Part shown: positions 11,064 to 21,964 of the stretch, piece by piece
How the letters are laid out: every line of letters begins with the position of its first letter
How positions within the stretch are numbered: position 1 is the stretch's first letter
Assembly (NCBI GenBank): GCA_037126765.1
Contig: JBBCBC010000002.1
Coordinates: 17,453,853-17,517,852 of the forward strand
Direction of reading: 5' to 3'
Length of the DNA stretch: 64,000 nucleotides
DNA from: Stenogyne calaminthoides
Lineage: Eukaryota; Streptophyta; Magnoliopsida; Lamiales; Lamiaceae
The notes under the pieces: model-generated
What the model saw: the letters and a program-made list of their open reading frames with translations, nothing else
The model's database searches: none
Told to the model about the DNA's origin: nothing
Translations under genes and position numbers: made by a program

Positions 11064-12242
11064 TGTTGCGAGTCGTTTTTTATGGAGAATATTATGTGGC
11101 TAATTTGATAACAACTCACAAACAAAATAATTACGTGTACTATATATGGTAAATAACAGGAAATTGTTGACCCAGTTCGTCAGTGAATGACTACTCTGGG
11201 GGCATGCCAACCAGGGATGTTGTATTGCGAGATTTACATACACAGTACAACATACTTTTCATGAGATGAACTTCTATGAAAGAAGAAAGAAGATGATTTG
11301 GAGAGTAAGAGTGTAAGTGCTAGGGATTCTACCGAGTATGGATGATTTGTGAACTTTTTTCTGAACCTCACCCCTCTGGAAAAAAAAATTGTGAACCTGT
11401 CTCTTGTTCTTTTTTCTTCTATTTATAGTACTTTGACAAGCATGAGCTGGTTTGGCAAGCATGAGCTGGAGACTTTGTATTTTGTAAGAACTCATGTGAT
11501 GCTGCCACGTTTTCAATTTCGTCTTCCTGGTTGACCTTTATATTTGCTTGTTCATATGGCACTCTTTTGGTTGTCCAACTCATATTTTGCTCGATTGGTT
11601 CCCTGTTCGTCCCTTCGGACATATCAATTTCATACAGGAACATTGTCCTCATCGGGCATATCTGTGCTCAGGTTATCTGAGTCTTCAGGTTATCTGAGCC
11701 TTCAGGTTATCTGAGCCTTCAGGTTATCTGAGCCCTCAGGTTATCTGAGCCCTCAGGTTATCTGAGCCCTCAGGTTATCTGAGCCCTCAGGTTATCTGAG
11801 CCTTCAGGTTATCTGAGCCTTCAGGTTACTCAGGCTTACTGAGTTAAGCTTTTCTGAGTTCAGACATCCTGACCCTCAGGTCACTTGACTCAGGCTATCT
11901 GATTTCTTCTTGCCTGGTCTGATCAGCTCGATGGATCAGATCAACATCTCTTCAGGATCATCTCAAAATTGCATCAAGTCATCACGCCAGATTTGGCCAG
12001 CCACAAGTGTGTTTGCTTGATCGACAAGTGGTGAGCCAGCGAACAAATGATACTTGTTCGGCGAATGGCGAACCGGCGAGCAAACTTGCTTAGTCAGAGA
12101 GTGGCAAGCTGGCGAGCAAATAGGTTTGGTCGGCAAGCAGCGAGCACACTCGTCCATCGAGCATGATTATTTTAATAGTTGATTAATACACGTGTCCCTT
12201 CGACGTGTTCAATTAAATTGAATAATTATATCGAACACAACA
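11064..12242 (-). repeat. Element B 3' LTR (left copy, 1179 bp)
   Basis: Begins TGTTGCGAG and ends GAACACAACA on the plus strand. It contains nine 17-bp units and one copy of the gagcaaacttgct region that is expanded in the other LTR. Confidence 0.93.
11669..11821. repeat. 17-bp minisatellite in element B 3' LTR (9 units)
   Basis: Nine near-identical copies of caggttatctgagcctt, varying only at cctt/ccct/tctt, followed by a partial copy. The other LTR has seven. Copy-number difference arose after insertion, since both LTRs are made from one template. Confidence 0.95.
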
Positions 12243-12256
12243 ATACCCCTCAGTTG
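12243..12256 (-). other. Element B polypurine tract
   Basis: On the minus strand the bases just before the 3' LTR read aactgaggggtat, a short purine-rich tract that primes plus-strand DNA synthesis. Confidence 0.6.
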
Positions 12257-12637
12257 GGTCGCTTTGTATTCATCATGGGGGCCCGACTGTTATAATTTGA
12301 TTGGGCCGTCGTGAGCGTCGTTTCGTCTTCTGTGCTGAATTTTCAAAATTTCTTAAACCCAGTATCTATAAATACCTATTTTGCTGCCTCAGTGCCTTTT
12401 CTTTCTTTTCATCTTCTTCTCTTTCTCTTTCTCTTCAGCTTCCTTCTCGTCTAAAACTTCCGGCAAGGGCTCTCTTATTTCGGTGAAGGATTTTATTCAG
12501 GTAACTATTTCATACCCTTTTTAATTCCGATTATGGCTTCTCGTTCAAGTGCTTCTGCTTCAATATAATCGAACCATCATAGCTCCTCCTCTCCCTCTTT
12601 CGGTACTATTTCTCGTGGCGACACTAATGAGTCGGAG

Positions 12638-13716
12638 ATGAATGCCTCGAGTTCTAGGTCTCGTAGGCAAGTTCGGCAGCCATTTGCCATTCTTTCATCG
12701 AATTCCAATGATGCCCTAAATGAATTAGATAGGGATTTAACCCGTACCGATTTTTTGGACGATTCGAGTGAGGATATTTTGCCCCAATCCCAAATTAGGT
12801 CTAGGGTTGTAAATAGTTCTGATGTAAATAGGGATGATGGTAATGTGAGGGAGGAAATCCTGATGGCTGAGAATATTGATGAGTCGCACAGAGGATTCGA
12901 CGGCGAGCAGAACACGGAGCTCGACATCCCTGTTGGTCTTCCTTATAGCCCAACATATAGCGAGTATAATGCTCGTTATAATTTTGATTGGCCAGAACAA
13001 CCCCATAGGACCAGGGTTGAGAATGAATATCCGGCGAGCAAAATTGCTAGCGTAATTGATGTAGATATGCTCGCCCAATTGTATAGGAATTATGAAACTC
13101 CGAAAGATGTATTTTTCTGGGCACCTGGTCTCGATGAGCGAGCAGACCAGCCTCCTGAGGGTTATGTTGTTGTGAATTTGGACACAATGGAAGTGGGTCT
13201 TCGATTCCCACTTCATCCGGCTATCACTCATTTGCTCATAGAATGGAACATCACCATTACACAGCTGAAGCCGAATGGGTGGCACATGATTTTGAGTTTC
13301 TTAACTCTGTTCGGAAAAATGAAGCCCGTATATTATCCAACAGCAGTAGAACTCTCACGATTGGTACATTTGACTCAACCCAAGGGCGAACATGGATGGT
13401 TGTTCATGCAAGCAAACGCCAAGTGTAAGGTCATTGAGGATGTGCCGAACAAAATTACCGATTGGGAGAAGTTCTGGTTCGTCGGGGGCGATTGGAAAAG
13501 CCAGGCTTCTGGATGTGAACTAGATGCTCGCTTAGATATCCCCACAGATTTTGGGATTTGCCGAAGTAAGTATTTTTGTGTTATTGCTCTTCATCTCGAA
13601 CTAATTTTAACTTATTCTCAATTTCAGGAATTCAAGCAGCGACGGACAAAGAGACCAACGACGGTTATTTTAGCAGCATCTGGCAAATCGATCTCGAGCC
13701 TTACTCGGAACGATAA
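12638..13716 (+). CDS. Antisense ORF of element B, Transposase_28-like domain, one probable intron
   Basis: This gene runs opposite to gag-pol, between pol and the 3' LTR. The first 130 residues are polar and probably disordered. Residues about 150-290 carry FPLHPAITHLLIEWNIT and ITQLKPNGWHMILSFLTLF, matching my knowledge of Pfam Transposase_28 ('putative gypsy type transposon'), the domain typical of Tat-lineage antisense ORFs. An intron with GTAAGT at 13566 and TTTCAG ending at 13627 (62 bp) is likely. Splicing gives IQAATDKETNDGYFSSIWQI and a stop at 13714-13716 (338 residues). Without splicing the frame ends at 13720. A same-frame continuation after the stop (VKTLNTAKQRRKGGLYVPPH) suggests the stop is premature. 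The role is unknown. Confidence 0.65.
13566..13627 (+). other. Probable intron in antisense ORF
   Basis: Donor gtaagt, pyrimidine-rich end tattctcaatttcag, 62 bp. Removing it keeps a frame without stops up to 13714. Short plant introns of this size are known, near the lower limit. Confidence 0.55.
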
Positions 13717-15290
13717 GTGAAGACGTTGAATACCGCCAAACAAAGGAGAAAAGGAGGCTTGTACGTGCCCCCTCATCATCTTGTCGCCGTCAATCCAGCT
13801 GGTAAGGATCGTTTTTTGTCTTTGCAAATGTGTTGTACCATTTGTTCACAGTTTCTCTCTCTTTTATAATGATTTTTTTGGTTTTCAGCTTTCCCTGCTG
13901 TCACTGTTGCTGTGAGTACCTCCGAGCATACTAAAATGGCTTGAACAAGTAGAGTGACAGCAGAGATTTGCTGTGAGTACCTCCGAGCAGTTACTTGCAC
14001 GAATTCAAGCAGAGAGAGATGCCCAGCGAGCAAGTAGGGGGGAGGCGAGCAGAGTGAGAAAAGCCAGCCGACCGGCCTTAGCCCGGAGCCAAGAGAGTCG
14101 AATCGGCCAAAGAGGGCGACGCTCGGTCGGCAGTGGTGGCGACCAAGCTCCCCGCCAAAAGATCAAGGAGGGCTCGACGGCGAATCAAGTGAGGAGCTCA
14201 GACAAACATCGATGCCATTGGGGAGATCCCCACTACTGAAGCGATTAGAATGGCCGCCTTCGTGGTCGGTCCGGTCGCGCAAATCGTCGAAATGGAGGTC
14301 GGTACATCTTCTCCACCTCGCCCGGGACCCGATCCCCACTTTGAACCCTTCTCCGGTCCCCCCAAGGATAAGTCATTTTTAGGATGGGGTCCTTTCGGGT
14401 CGGTACTCTTGTTAGCCTTATTGGAGCATTCTTTTTTCATTGATTTTGTCGTTTTATCACGTTTGTTTGCTGGAACATGCGTTGAGTAGATCTTTGATGC
14501 CACCTCTCCAAGTGTTCGCAGGGACCCGGCATTCGACCATGTTGAACCCATCGAGACCCTATCCCCCATGGATAAGTCATTTTTTAGGATGGGGTCCAAC
14601 ACCTTTGGAAACCATGCGACTTGGCCTAGTACACCATGGCCAATCTTTGGTTCTTCTTGAGAAAGTATTCTTTTCATTGATTTTCATGCCATTTTATCTC
14701 TTATTTGTTTTGCTCGGGTGAACATGAGCAAAAACTCAAGATGAAGTGAAGTTGGCTCTTTGATGCCAAAGCTCAAAGGATGCTCGTCGAGCTCGGAAGA
14801 TGCTCGCCAAGTGTTGAGCTAAGCCTTGCTTCCTCGCATTCCCGGGCATTAGGAGAATTCAAGATGAAATGAATGTCGAGACCTGCTATCGAGCATGGAC
14901 TACGTGGAAAGCGAAAGAATTTGCCCAACAACTCCTTAAGGGTCCAACACCTTTTGGGTCTCAAAACCAAAAATGCGACTTGGCCTAATATGTTGATTCC
15001 ATGGCCAATCTTATGTATGTTGATTTGCCGAAAGCCATCCATTGCTTTGCGTCCGCAATCTTCATGCCATCTTGCTTTCGTAGCCCATTTTGAAAAATAC
15101 GATCGACAACCCCCCGGATCGCAACCTTCCAATATTCGATTTGAGCGATCTATGCGATTTCTCTAATCTTCCTGATGGGATCGAGATTGATGATCCTATT
15201 TTGGATGAGGAAGATGGTTCGGATGTGGACATTGTTGATACTGTCGACCAGACTCACCGAGCCAAGCACGGGTTCGATCAGGTGTAGAAC
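13717..15290 (+). pseudogene. Downstream exons of the element B antisense ORF (degenerate)
   Basis: The frame continues past the stop to 13801, then a GTAAGG...TTTTCAG intron (13802-13888) leads to sequence with a 20-base string gctgtgagtacctccgagca at both 13909 and 13969. A polar arginine-rich stretch follows (LLARIQAERDAQRASRGEAS, about 13985). Further on, segments containing ATWPSTPWPIFG (about 14608-14650) and ATWPNMLIPWPIL (about 14970-15010) are diverged repeats of one exon, as are two 'ggataagtcattttt' blocks at 14366 and 14571. The last piece, DDPILDEEDGSDVDIV (about 15189-15240), is shared with element A. Several frames and stops intervene; exon borders are guesses. Confidence 0.5.
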
Positions 15291-17463
15291 GAACAAAGGG
15301 ACCTCCGGTCGAACAAAACGCTTTGTCCAGAGCAAACTAGGCCCGATAATGTTGGAGGAGCTGTTCCTGAAGGGACCGAGCAGATGGGGCAAAATTTGTT
15401 CGATACATCGCTTCCGCCCACCCCCAATAACGAATTTGTTCCTTAGTGATATTTTTGCTTTGCCGAACAGTTTCTTCCGAACTCGTTGTGTAATTTTTTG
15501 TCTTCTTCTTTCTTGTTTGAACAATTTCGATGTTGAATGATTAAATTTGCTTATTGAACAATTTCCTCTAACCTGATCGGTCGAGGATGAATTTTGTTGA
15601 TGATGAATGGTTGATGTTTGTCTTGTTTCCTAGTTTTTGCCTCTTTTCTTCTGAATGAATTCGAACATGATCTTTGTCTATGTTCCACCCTGACTTCTTT
15701 GGTTTTTGATTGTCTTATTGATGTGTAATCCCTGGTTGATCGCCTTATTTAGTTAATACCCGATGGGTTAACTTATATGAACCCCCTTTCTTGGTTATTG
15801 ATCATCTTATTTATCTAGCGATCAATCTTCCGATGGGATCGGGTCGATCTTATTTAGGTGTGACCCGTGATACTCATCACTGTGCTTTTGTTGATCTTAT
15901 CGACAACGAAATCGAAGTCCGCGATCACGTACCCATCAGAATTTCAAAGGGACCTCCGTCGTATCTTTTCTCTTTGTTCTTCGAGCAAACTAAACGTTTA
16001 TGTTGAGTGAACATAAACCAAGCAGATGGGGCAAAATTTGTTCGACATCGTCTTCCCAAGCCCAATAACGAAAATTCCTTAGTGATATTTTTTGCAACTA
16101 GAAAACAGTTTCAACAAACTTCGTTGTTTTTGCAACATGTTCTTCTTCTATTATAACCTTTACATTTGAAGAATTTTAAATTTGTTACACACTAATAACT
16201 ATGTCGGCTCGACTGGTTTTGTCCGTGAATTTGATGTTTGACAAGCATAGGCGGATTTTTTCTTGAATGAAATTCTAATCCTGATCTTTAAATGCTCAAA
16301 TGCTTGACTTCTTTGGTTTTTTGAGGCGGTTTATCCCTCTAATCGGATCGCCTTATTTAATTATGCTTGGATAGGTTAAGATATCAACCGTCATTTCTTG
16401 GTTACAAGCATTATTTAAGTAGCCATCACTTCATGTGGCAAGCACGCTGCCGGTCAGCGCGAGCAAAAAAAGCTCACTCGCACCTTTTTTGTCCCTTCTA
16501 TAGATGCCTTTTAGCATCACCATCCATTTTTGTTTAGATGCGGATACCACATTATCCACCCCCCCGGAGGAGATTTTGGGGATGCGTTAAGGGACTAATT
16601 TGATTTACCACTCGCATAAAAAGCTTAACAAACGAGCAACGTTTTGCAACATGTTGACAACCATGACTCGCATTTGCATCTTGAGTCCGTTACACATAGT
16701 AGCACCAACCTTTGCTTTGAAGTGTCGTCTCGGTATAAAGCTCGAACTAGAGTAAGTGCCAGGACAGATGATCAATTCAGCAATATGATAGCTGAATCGA
16801 GTGTTGGATACTTTGTCTGGAGGCTTACCAAACCAACTTTCACACGATAACTGAATTTTCTTCTACTATCTTTGCAGTATTTTTTCTTTTTTCTCTTGTT
16901 TTTCTTCACTTTCTTCAGCAATCAATATGCCTATTTATAGTACTATCCCAAACATGTGCTGGCATAGCTAGTTGGTGTTGGCCTTCTTGCTTTAAATCCT
17001 CATTTTGACATCTGTCCTTGTTTTTATCAGTTCTTATCCAAGGATTGACACATACCTCTTTTGGTTGCCACCACTTCTCAACTTCTTTCGACACGTATCT
17101 TCTATCTTTTGATAGAGCTGGCCAGAATTTCTTCTAGGAGATCCAGAAATTTGTAGAAGATTCAGAAATTTATGTCGAAAATGGTGTGTTCTTCCTTCAT
17201 GATTATCCTGCTCGTCTTAGTTAAATAGGTAATTATGCTCGGCGAAAGTTATGCTTTCGTGTCTTTGGCATAGGTAATGGTTGATTATGCTTTACCTATT
17301 ATGTTACCTTCGTTTTTTACTTATCGAGGATGATTATGCTCTCCGGTTGTGCTCGCAAATTCGTTCTTTTTTATAATATTTTTTTTTGATTTGACGCGTT
17401 CCACGAGTAGGACAATGGGACCCCATTCAGGTCTTCCAAATCATAAGCCCCGTTTAACAAACG
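15291..17463 (-). other. Element B spacer between antisense ORF and pol
   Basis: No gene is supported. T-rich and diverged sequence aligns in patches with element A 1714-3883, including repeats of 'cttattta' segments near 15740-15860. Several copies of a segment with ttgttcgacatcg...cccaataacgaa (15390-15440 and 16030-16080) show internal duplication. Confidence 0.55.
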
Positions 17464-17971
17464 TTATGTAACTCTGAATGGACCTTCCCATGCTCGGCCA
17501 AACACACCAATTAACACCCCCGTAGCTCGTCTTAGAACCAGCTCGCCCACGTTGAACCTGCGTGTTCGGACTTTGGAGTTATAGAACTTTTCTGATCTTT
17601 TTTTATACATGGCATTCTTGAAATCAGCCTCCATCCTTCTTTCTTCCAACAGGTCTGCACTTAGGGCGAGTGCCTGGTCGTTGATGTGTTCTCCAAAAGT
17701 CATTGTCCGATGGCTCGGAATCTTTATTTCTGCGGGTATAACAGCTTCCGCACCAAATGCTAGGGCAAACGGGGTTTCCGCAGTTGATGTTCTGAAAGAG
17801 TTCAATAGGCCCATAATATTTCGGGTAACTCTTCAGCCCATCCTCCCCCTTGGAATTATCAAGTCTGGCCTTAAGAGTATGCTTGATAATTTTATTGCAG
17901 CTTCTACTTGTCCGTTTGATTGGGGGTAATACAGAGTAGAGTAATGTTTTTTTATGCCCCAGCGAGCACAA
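17464..17971 (-). pseudogene. Element B integrase C-terminal region
   Basis: The frame from 17814 to 17464 gives FRTSTAETPFALAFGAEAVIPAEIKIP and a basic tail with FNVGELVLRRATG, the end of Gypsy integrase. The piece 17971-17624 in another frame carries NKIIKHTLKARLDNS, which normally lies between the catalytic core and this region. A frame change near 17900 and another near 17820 break it from the upstream integrase. Confidence 0.75.
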
Positions 17972-19395
17972 TTTTGTCGGAATTCACTTCCATCGAACTG
18001 TTTGCCATTATCTGTTACCAATGATTGGGGAAGCCCAAAACGACAAATGATATTTTTCCAAACAAAGTTCCACATTCTTTGTTCGGTAGCTTTAACAATG
18101 GCCTCGGCTTCCGCCCATTTAGTGTAGTAATCAACGGCAACTACAGCATATTTTACTCCCGATGTGCCAGTAGGAAATGGGCCGATCAAATCGATTCCCA
18201 ATTTAGCAAATGGCCACGGGCTGTAAACCGACACAAGTTCTTTAGGTGGGCTATGTATTAGTGGGGCATGTATCTGACACTTGTGACATGCGCGAGCATA
18301 CGTGAGCGAGTCTTTTTTGAGGGTCGGCCAATAGTAACCTTGTCTGATAGTTTTATGTGCCAAAACAAGCCCACCTGAATGGTTTCCGCATACTCCATCA
18401 TGAATCTGTTCCAGAATTACATGACCCTCTTCAGGAGTAATACATTTTAATAATGGAAATGAGAAACTTCTTTTGTATAAATGCTCGTCTAAGATAGTAT
18501 AACGAGCAGTTTGTAATCTGAGGCGAGTAGCTTGTGCTTTATTTTCAGGGAGAAGTCCTTTTTGTAAGTAATTTAAAATTGGAGTCATCCAGGTTTCTTG
18601 TTCGCCCGTCACATGGGCGACCATAACTCTGGGGATTGATGGCGAACAAGTTGTGACGACCACAATGTCCGTCGTGCTCGTCACTCCTTCTGCTGTTGCC
18701 AAACGTGCCAAGGCATCAACGAACGAATTATCCAATCGTGGTAATTGTTCTATGTAAACTTGTTTGAATTGTTCAAGCAACTCCTTTGCTAGTTGCTGAT
18801 ATTGTGCCATCTGTTCGCCTCGGGACTCGTACTCGCCTAATACTTGATATACGATTATTTGAGAATCGCTGTAAATCATCAGCCTCTGAATTCCCATTGT
18901 CATAGCCATGTGTAGTCCAACGATCAAAGCTTCATACTCGGCTTCATTATTCGTGGCTGGGAAATCAAAACGGATGGCCGTTGTGAAAGTTTGTCGAGTT
19001 GGGCTGATGAGAACCATGCCTGCTCTGGCTCTTGAACTTTTTGATGAGCCGTCTACATACATATGCCATGGTTGGTCGATACCTCTTTCGGGCATTTGTG
19101 GATATGTCAACTCGACCATGAAATCGGCCATAGCCTGGCCCTTCATTGTTGTTCGTGGTGCGAAATTAATGCCAAATTGGCCTAACTCCACCGCCCACTT
19201 GAGTAATCTGCCCGCAGTATCTGGTCGGTGGAGAACTTGTCGCAATGGGAAAGTGGTTAATACCTCGACTGAGTGATCGAAAAAGTATGGTCGCAGTTTT
19301 CGAACACTCATAACGAGAGCATATGCAAGTTTTTCGAGGGGAGGGTACCGGAGCTCAGCTTCTTTGAGCACCTGACTTACATAATAAATAGGCAA
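17833..19395 (-). CDS. Element B RNase H, archaeal-type RNase H and integrase core (520 codons open)
   Basis: Residues 1-60 are the end of the first RNase H (LRYPPLEKLAYALVMSVRKL). Residues about 105-185 hold a second RNase H of the archaeal-like type (MYVDGSSKSSRARAGMVLIS ... NNEAEYEALIVGL ... YSDSQIIV), a known addition in Tat elements. Integrase follows: zinc-binding H-H-C-C (CGNHSGGLVLAHKTIRQGYY ... CHKCQ), then the catalytic core with GIDLIGPFPTG, SLVTDNGKQF and YYPQSNGQVEA, showing the D, D and E positions. The frame shifts just after NGQVEAAIK. It is part of a polyprotein and is interrupted at both ends. Confidence 0.85.
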   Translation of the reverse strand: MPIYYVSQVLKEAELRYPPLEKLAYALVMSVRKLRPYFFDHSVEVLTTFPLRQVLHRPDTAGRLLKWAVELGQFGINFAPRTTMKGQAMADFMVELTYPQMPERGIDQPWHMYVDGSSKSSRARAGMVLISPTRQTFTTAIRFDFPATNNEAEYEALIVGLHMAMTMGIQRLMIYSDSQIIVYQVLGEYESRGEQMAQYQQLAKELLEQFKQVYIEQLPRLDNSFVDALARLATAEGVTSTTDIVVVTTCSPSIPRVMVAHVTGEQETWMTPILNYLQKGLLPENKAQATRLRLQTARYTILDEHLYKRSFSFPLLKCITPEEGHVILEQIHDGVCGNHSGGLVLAHKTIRQGYYWPTLKKDSLTYARACHKCQIHAPLIHSPPKELVSVYSPWPFAKLGIDLIGPFPTGTSGVKYAVVAVDYYTKWAEAEAIVKATEQRMWNFVWKNIICRFGLPQSLVTDNGKQFDGSEFRQNCARWGIKKHYSTLYYPQSNGQVEAAIKLSSILLRPDLIIPRGRMG

Positions 19396-19538
19396 GTGTG
19401 CCGTGCCCTTGCCCGAACGAGCACAGCGCTAATTGCATGCCCGGATGCAGCAAGATACAGATAAAGTTGTTCGCCAGGAACAGGCTTAGACAATGTTTGA
19501 GTATCTGCAAGGTATTGCTTTAATGACTCAAATGCGTT

Positions 19539-20228
19539 TTAGCAATACTCTGTCCACTGGAATTTCCCTTTCTTTAATGCATCAAAGAAAGGTTTGCATT
19601 TGTCCCCAGTTCGTGATATAAATCGACTTACGAAAGCCAAACGTCCGGTTAATTTTTGGACCTCTTTCACACTCCTGGGGGCCTGCATGTCGAGCATGGC
19701 TTGAATCTTTAATGGGTTCGCTTCAATCCCCCGTTGACTGACCATATGTCCGAGGAATTTTCCTGAGTGAACCCCAAAACTGCATTTCTTCGGATTTAAC
19801 TTCATGTTGTACTCCTTGAGAATATCAAACGTTTGTGCGAGGTGGGTGATGTGGTCTTCCTTGTGTTCGCTTTTTACCACAATGTCATCAATGTATACTT
19901 CAACTGTTTGACCTATGTGCTCGTCAAACATTTTGTTCACCAAACGTTGATACGTTACTTAGGCATTCTTTAATCCGAATGGCATGCGTTGCCAACAATA
20001 CATATTCTTTTCACTGCAGAAAGTTGTACTCTTTTGATCGTCCGGATGCATGGGTATTTGGTGATAGCCAGCAAATGCATCCATGAAAGTCATGAGCTTA
20101 TGTCCTGCCGTGTTATCGACCAAATAATCGATATGTGACATCGGGAAATTATCTTTCAGGCATGCCTTATTTAAATCAGTGAAATCTATACATAATCTCC
20201 AAGTTCCGTTAGACTTGAGGACGAGCAC
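19539..20228 (-). pseudogene. Element B reverse transcriptase
   Basis: Two frames carry one reverse transcriptase. 20228-19959 has FMDAFAGYHQIPMHPDDQ and MPFGLKNA; 19943-19539 has VEVYIDDIVVKSEHKEDH, with the YIDD catalytic motif intact, and KKCSFGVHSGKFLGHMVS of the connection to RNase H. A frame change at about 19955 lies between them, and another near 20235 separates them from the upstream linker. It is closely related to the same region of element A. Confidence 0.85.
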
Positions 20229-20240
20229 AGGGTTCGCAAG

Positions 20241-21842
20241 TCATCTTGGGCATTTTACTTCTCGGATCAGTTTATTATCGAGCAATTTCTTGATTTCACT
20301 ATCCATAGCTGCATACTTCTCCGGACTGAACTTTGTGCGCTTCTGGATTACTGGAGTTTGTGTTGGATCAAGGTTAAGAGAGTGACATGCATGTTTAGGA
20401 TCAGTGCCAAGCATGTCCTCATGTGACCAAGCGAACACATCCAAATTTGCTCGAATATATGCGATCATTTCTATTCGGAATGGTTCCAGTAATTCTGAAC
20501 CAATGAATACTTCTAATTTTTGTCTGTTTGGGTCGATATTGATAGACTCCAGTTGTTCAATAGGCGTTGCTCGCTTCCTTTTTTTCTTCCACCGAGGATC
20601 TTCGATCGACCCCCGGTGTTCGTCAACTACCTCCATAGGATCAAAACCTATACGAGGTTCTAGATCCGGCAACTCATTTGGTAGATCAATGTTCATTAGA
20701 TCTGGGAGATCTGGGACATGAGTTACCATCTCGGATTCTGTGTTCGCGCGTGGAGGTGTGCTCGTCAGAGGAGGTATAAGCATCCTCGATAATATGTTCG
20801 CCTGTTGGCTTGATTCTCCGAGCTCCCATGTTTGCTCCATCATGTTAATGGTATTTTGCTTTTCTGGCGAGCATGACAGCAAATAATCTCGAGCTTTTTT
20901 CTGGTCGCCTTTTACGCTACCCGTTCCCTCTTTAGTTGGAAATTTAACACAATAGTAATAAGTTGAACATGCAACTTTAAATTCTTGAATAAACGGGCGA
21001 CCTAGAAACCCGTTATAAGTAGACAGAGCATCGACGATTACAAAGTCTAGCATTCTAGTTCGTCGGATCTCTGGATTTAAAGTTGACTCTAGCATGACTC
21101 CTAACTTGATCATACCATAGGGTCGGGTTACAGATTCCCCGAAACCCATGATGGTGTGATCACATGGTTCTATATAACTACTCAGGTCCCCAACTTGCTT
21201 CTCCATTTGGTGCAGAGTGTTGACGAAAAAAATGTTCGCATATGCTCCGGTATCGACCAGGAGGCGATGCACCTTCAAACCGAGAAGACGAGCGCTGATG
21301 GTTAGAGAGTCATTGTGGGGGGTGATTATGTCGTCGAGATCGTCTTCTGAGAACATGATTTGGTGAGAGGGTGGCGTGCTAGCTAATGTGCTCACCACCT
21401 TCACCTGATGGATGCTTTGCATGGCACGCATCTCCATCTTCTTTCGTCTATTCAATAATGTCGGTGCTTGATAGCATCCACCCACTAGACCATAATAAGG
21501 TTGAACCATGTTGATTTCTTGACTTTCTCGACCTCTACCCATAGTAGGAGCCCCTCTTTTAGGTAATTCTGACCTCTTACGGGACTCCTCGGGATCACTG
21601 TCAGATGTTTCTTCGGCCTTTCGCTTACCCCTATGATCTCCTGTTTTTTCTGTTCGGGAGTCTCTGCTCGCCGGCTTTTTTAGGAACTGCGTGAGACGGT
21701 TCTCTTCATATAACTTCCAAAGTTGACGAAGTAAATCGCGATAATCTTCAGTATTATGTCCGATGTACTCGTGATAATTACAATACTTGGAAGCATTAAG
21801 CCAATTTTTATCCATTATGATTCTTCGTGGCTTATCCAACAT
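20241..21842 (-). CDS. Element B nucleocapsid-like region, protease and pol linker (533 codons open)
   Basis: The N-terminal 30 residues carry CNYHEYIGHNTEDY, the knuckle-like motif with a tyrosine where element A has the last cysteine. A basic linker follows (KRKAEETSDSDPEESRKRSE). Aspartic protease is at about residues 170-290 with LLVDTGAYANIFFVNTL. The C-terminal 200 residues lead to reverse transcriptase and end with SEIKKLLDNKLIREVKCPR, the usual start of Gypsy RT. Relative to element A the glutamine after GFLGRPFI is intact. The frame is broken upstream near 21960 at a T-run and downstream near 20240. Confidence 0.8.
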   Translation of the reverse strand: MLDKPRRIIMDKNWLNASKYCNYHEYIGHNTEDYRDLLRQLWKLYEENRLTQFLKKPASRDSRTEKTGDHRGKRKAEETSDSDPEESRKRSELPKRGAPTMGRGRESQEINMVQPYYGLVGGCYQAPTLLNRRKKMEMRAMQSIHQVKVVSTLASTPPSHQIMFSEDDLDDIITPHNDSLTISARLLGLKVHRLLVDTGAYANIFFVNTLHQMEKQVGDLSSYIEPCDHTIMGFGESVTRPYGMIKLGVMLESTLNPEIRRTRMLDFVIVDALSTYNGFLGRPFIQEFKVACSTYYYCVKFPTKEGTGSVKGDQKKARDYLLSCSPEKQNTINMMEQTWELGESSQQANILSRMLIPPLTSTPPRANTESEMVTHVPDLPDLMNIDLPNELPDLEPRIGFDPMEVVDEHRGSIEDPRWKKKRKRATPIEQLESINIDPNRQKLEVFIGSELLEPFRIEMIAYIRANLDVFAWSHEDMLGTDPKHACHSLNLDPTQTPVIQKRTKFSPEKYAAMDSEIKKLLDNKLIREVKCPR

Positions 21843-21964
21843 GTCCCGATCTTTGATTTGATTAAAAATTGTTTTGCTGAAACGCCCAGAAGACTTCGTA
21901 GGGCTTTTGCTTCTGCTCTTTCTTCAAATGGTTTGAAGGACCCTGGGGTTATACCCCCCCTCAT

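Noticed and set aside
12737..13285. 182-codon minus-strand frame inside the antisense ORF
   Set aside because: It overlaps the plus-strand Transposase_28-type frame, has no recognisable domain, and reads like a shadow.
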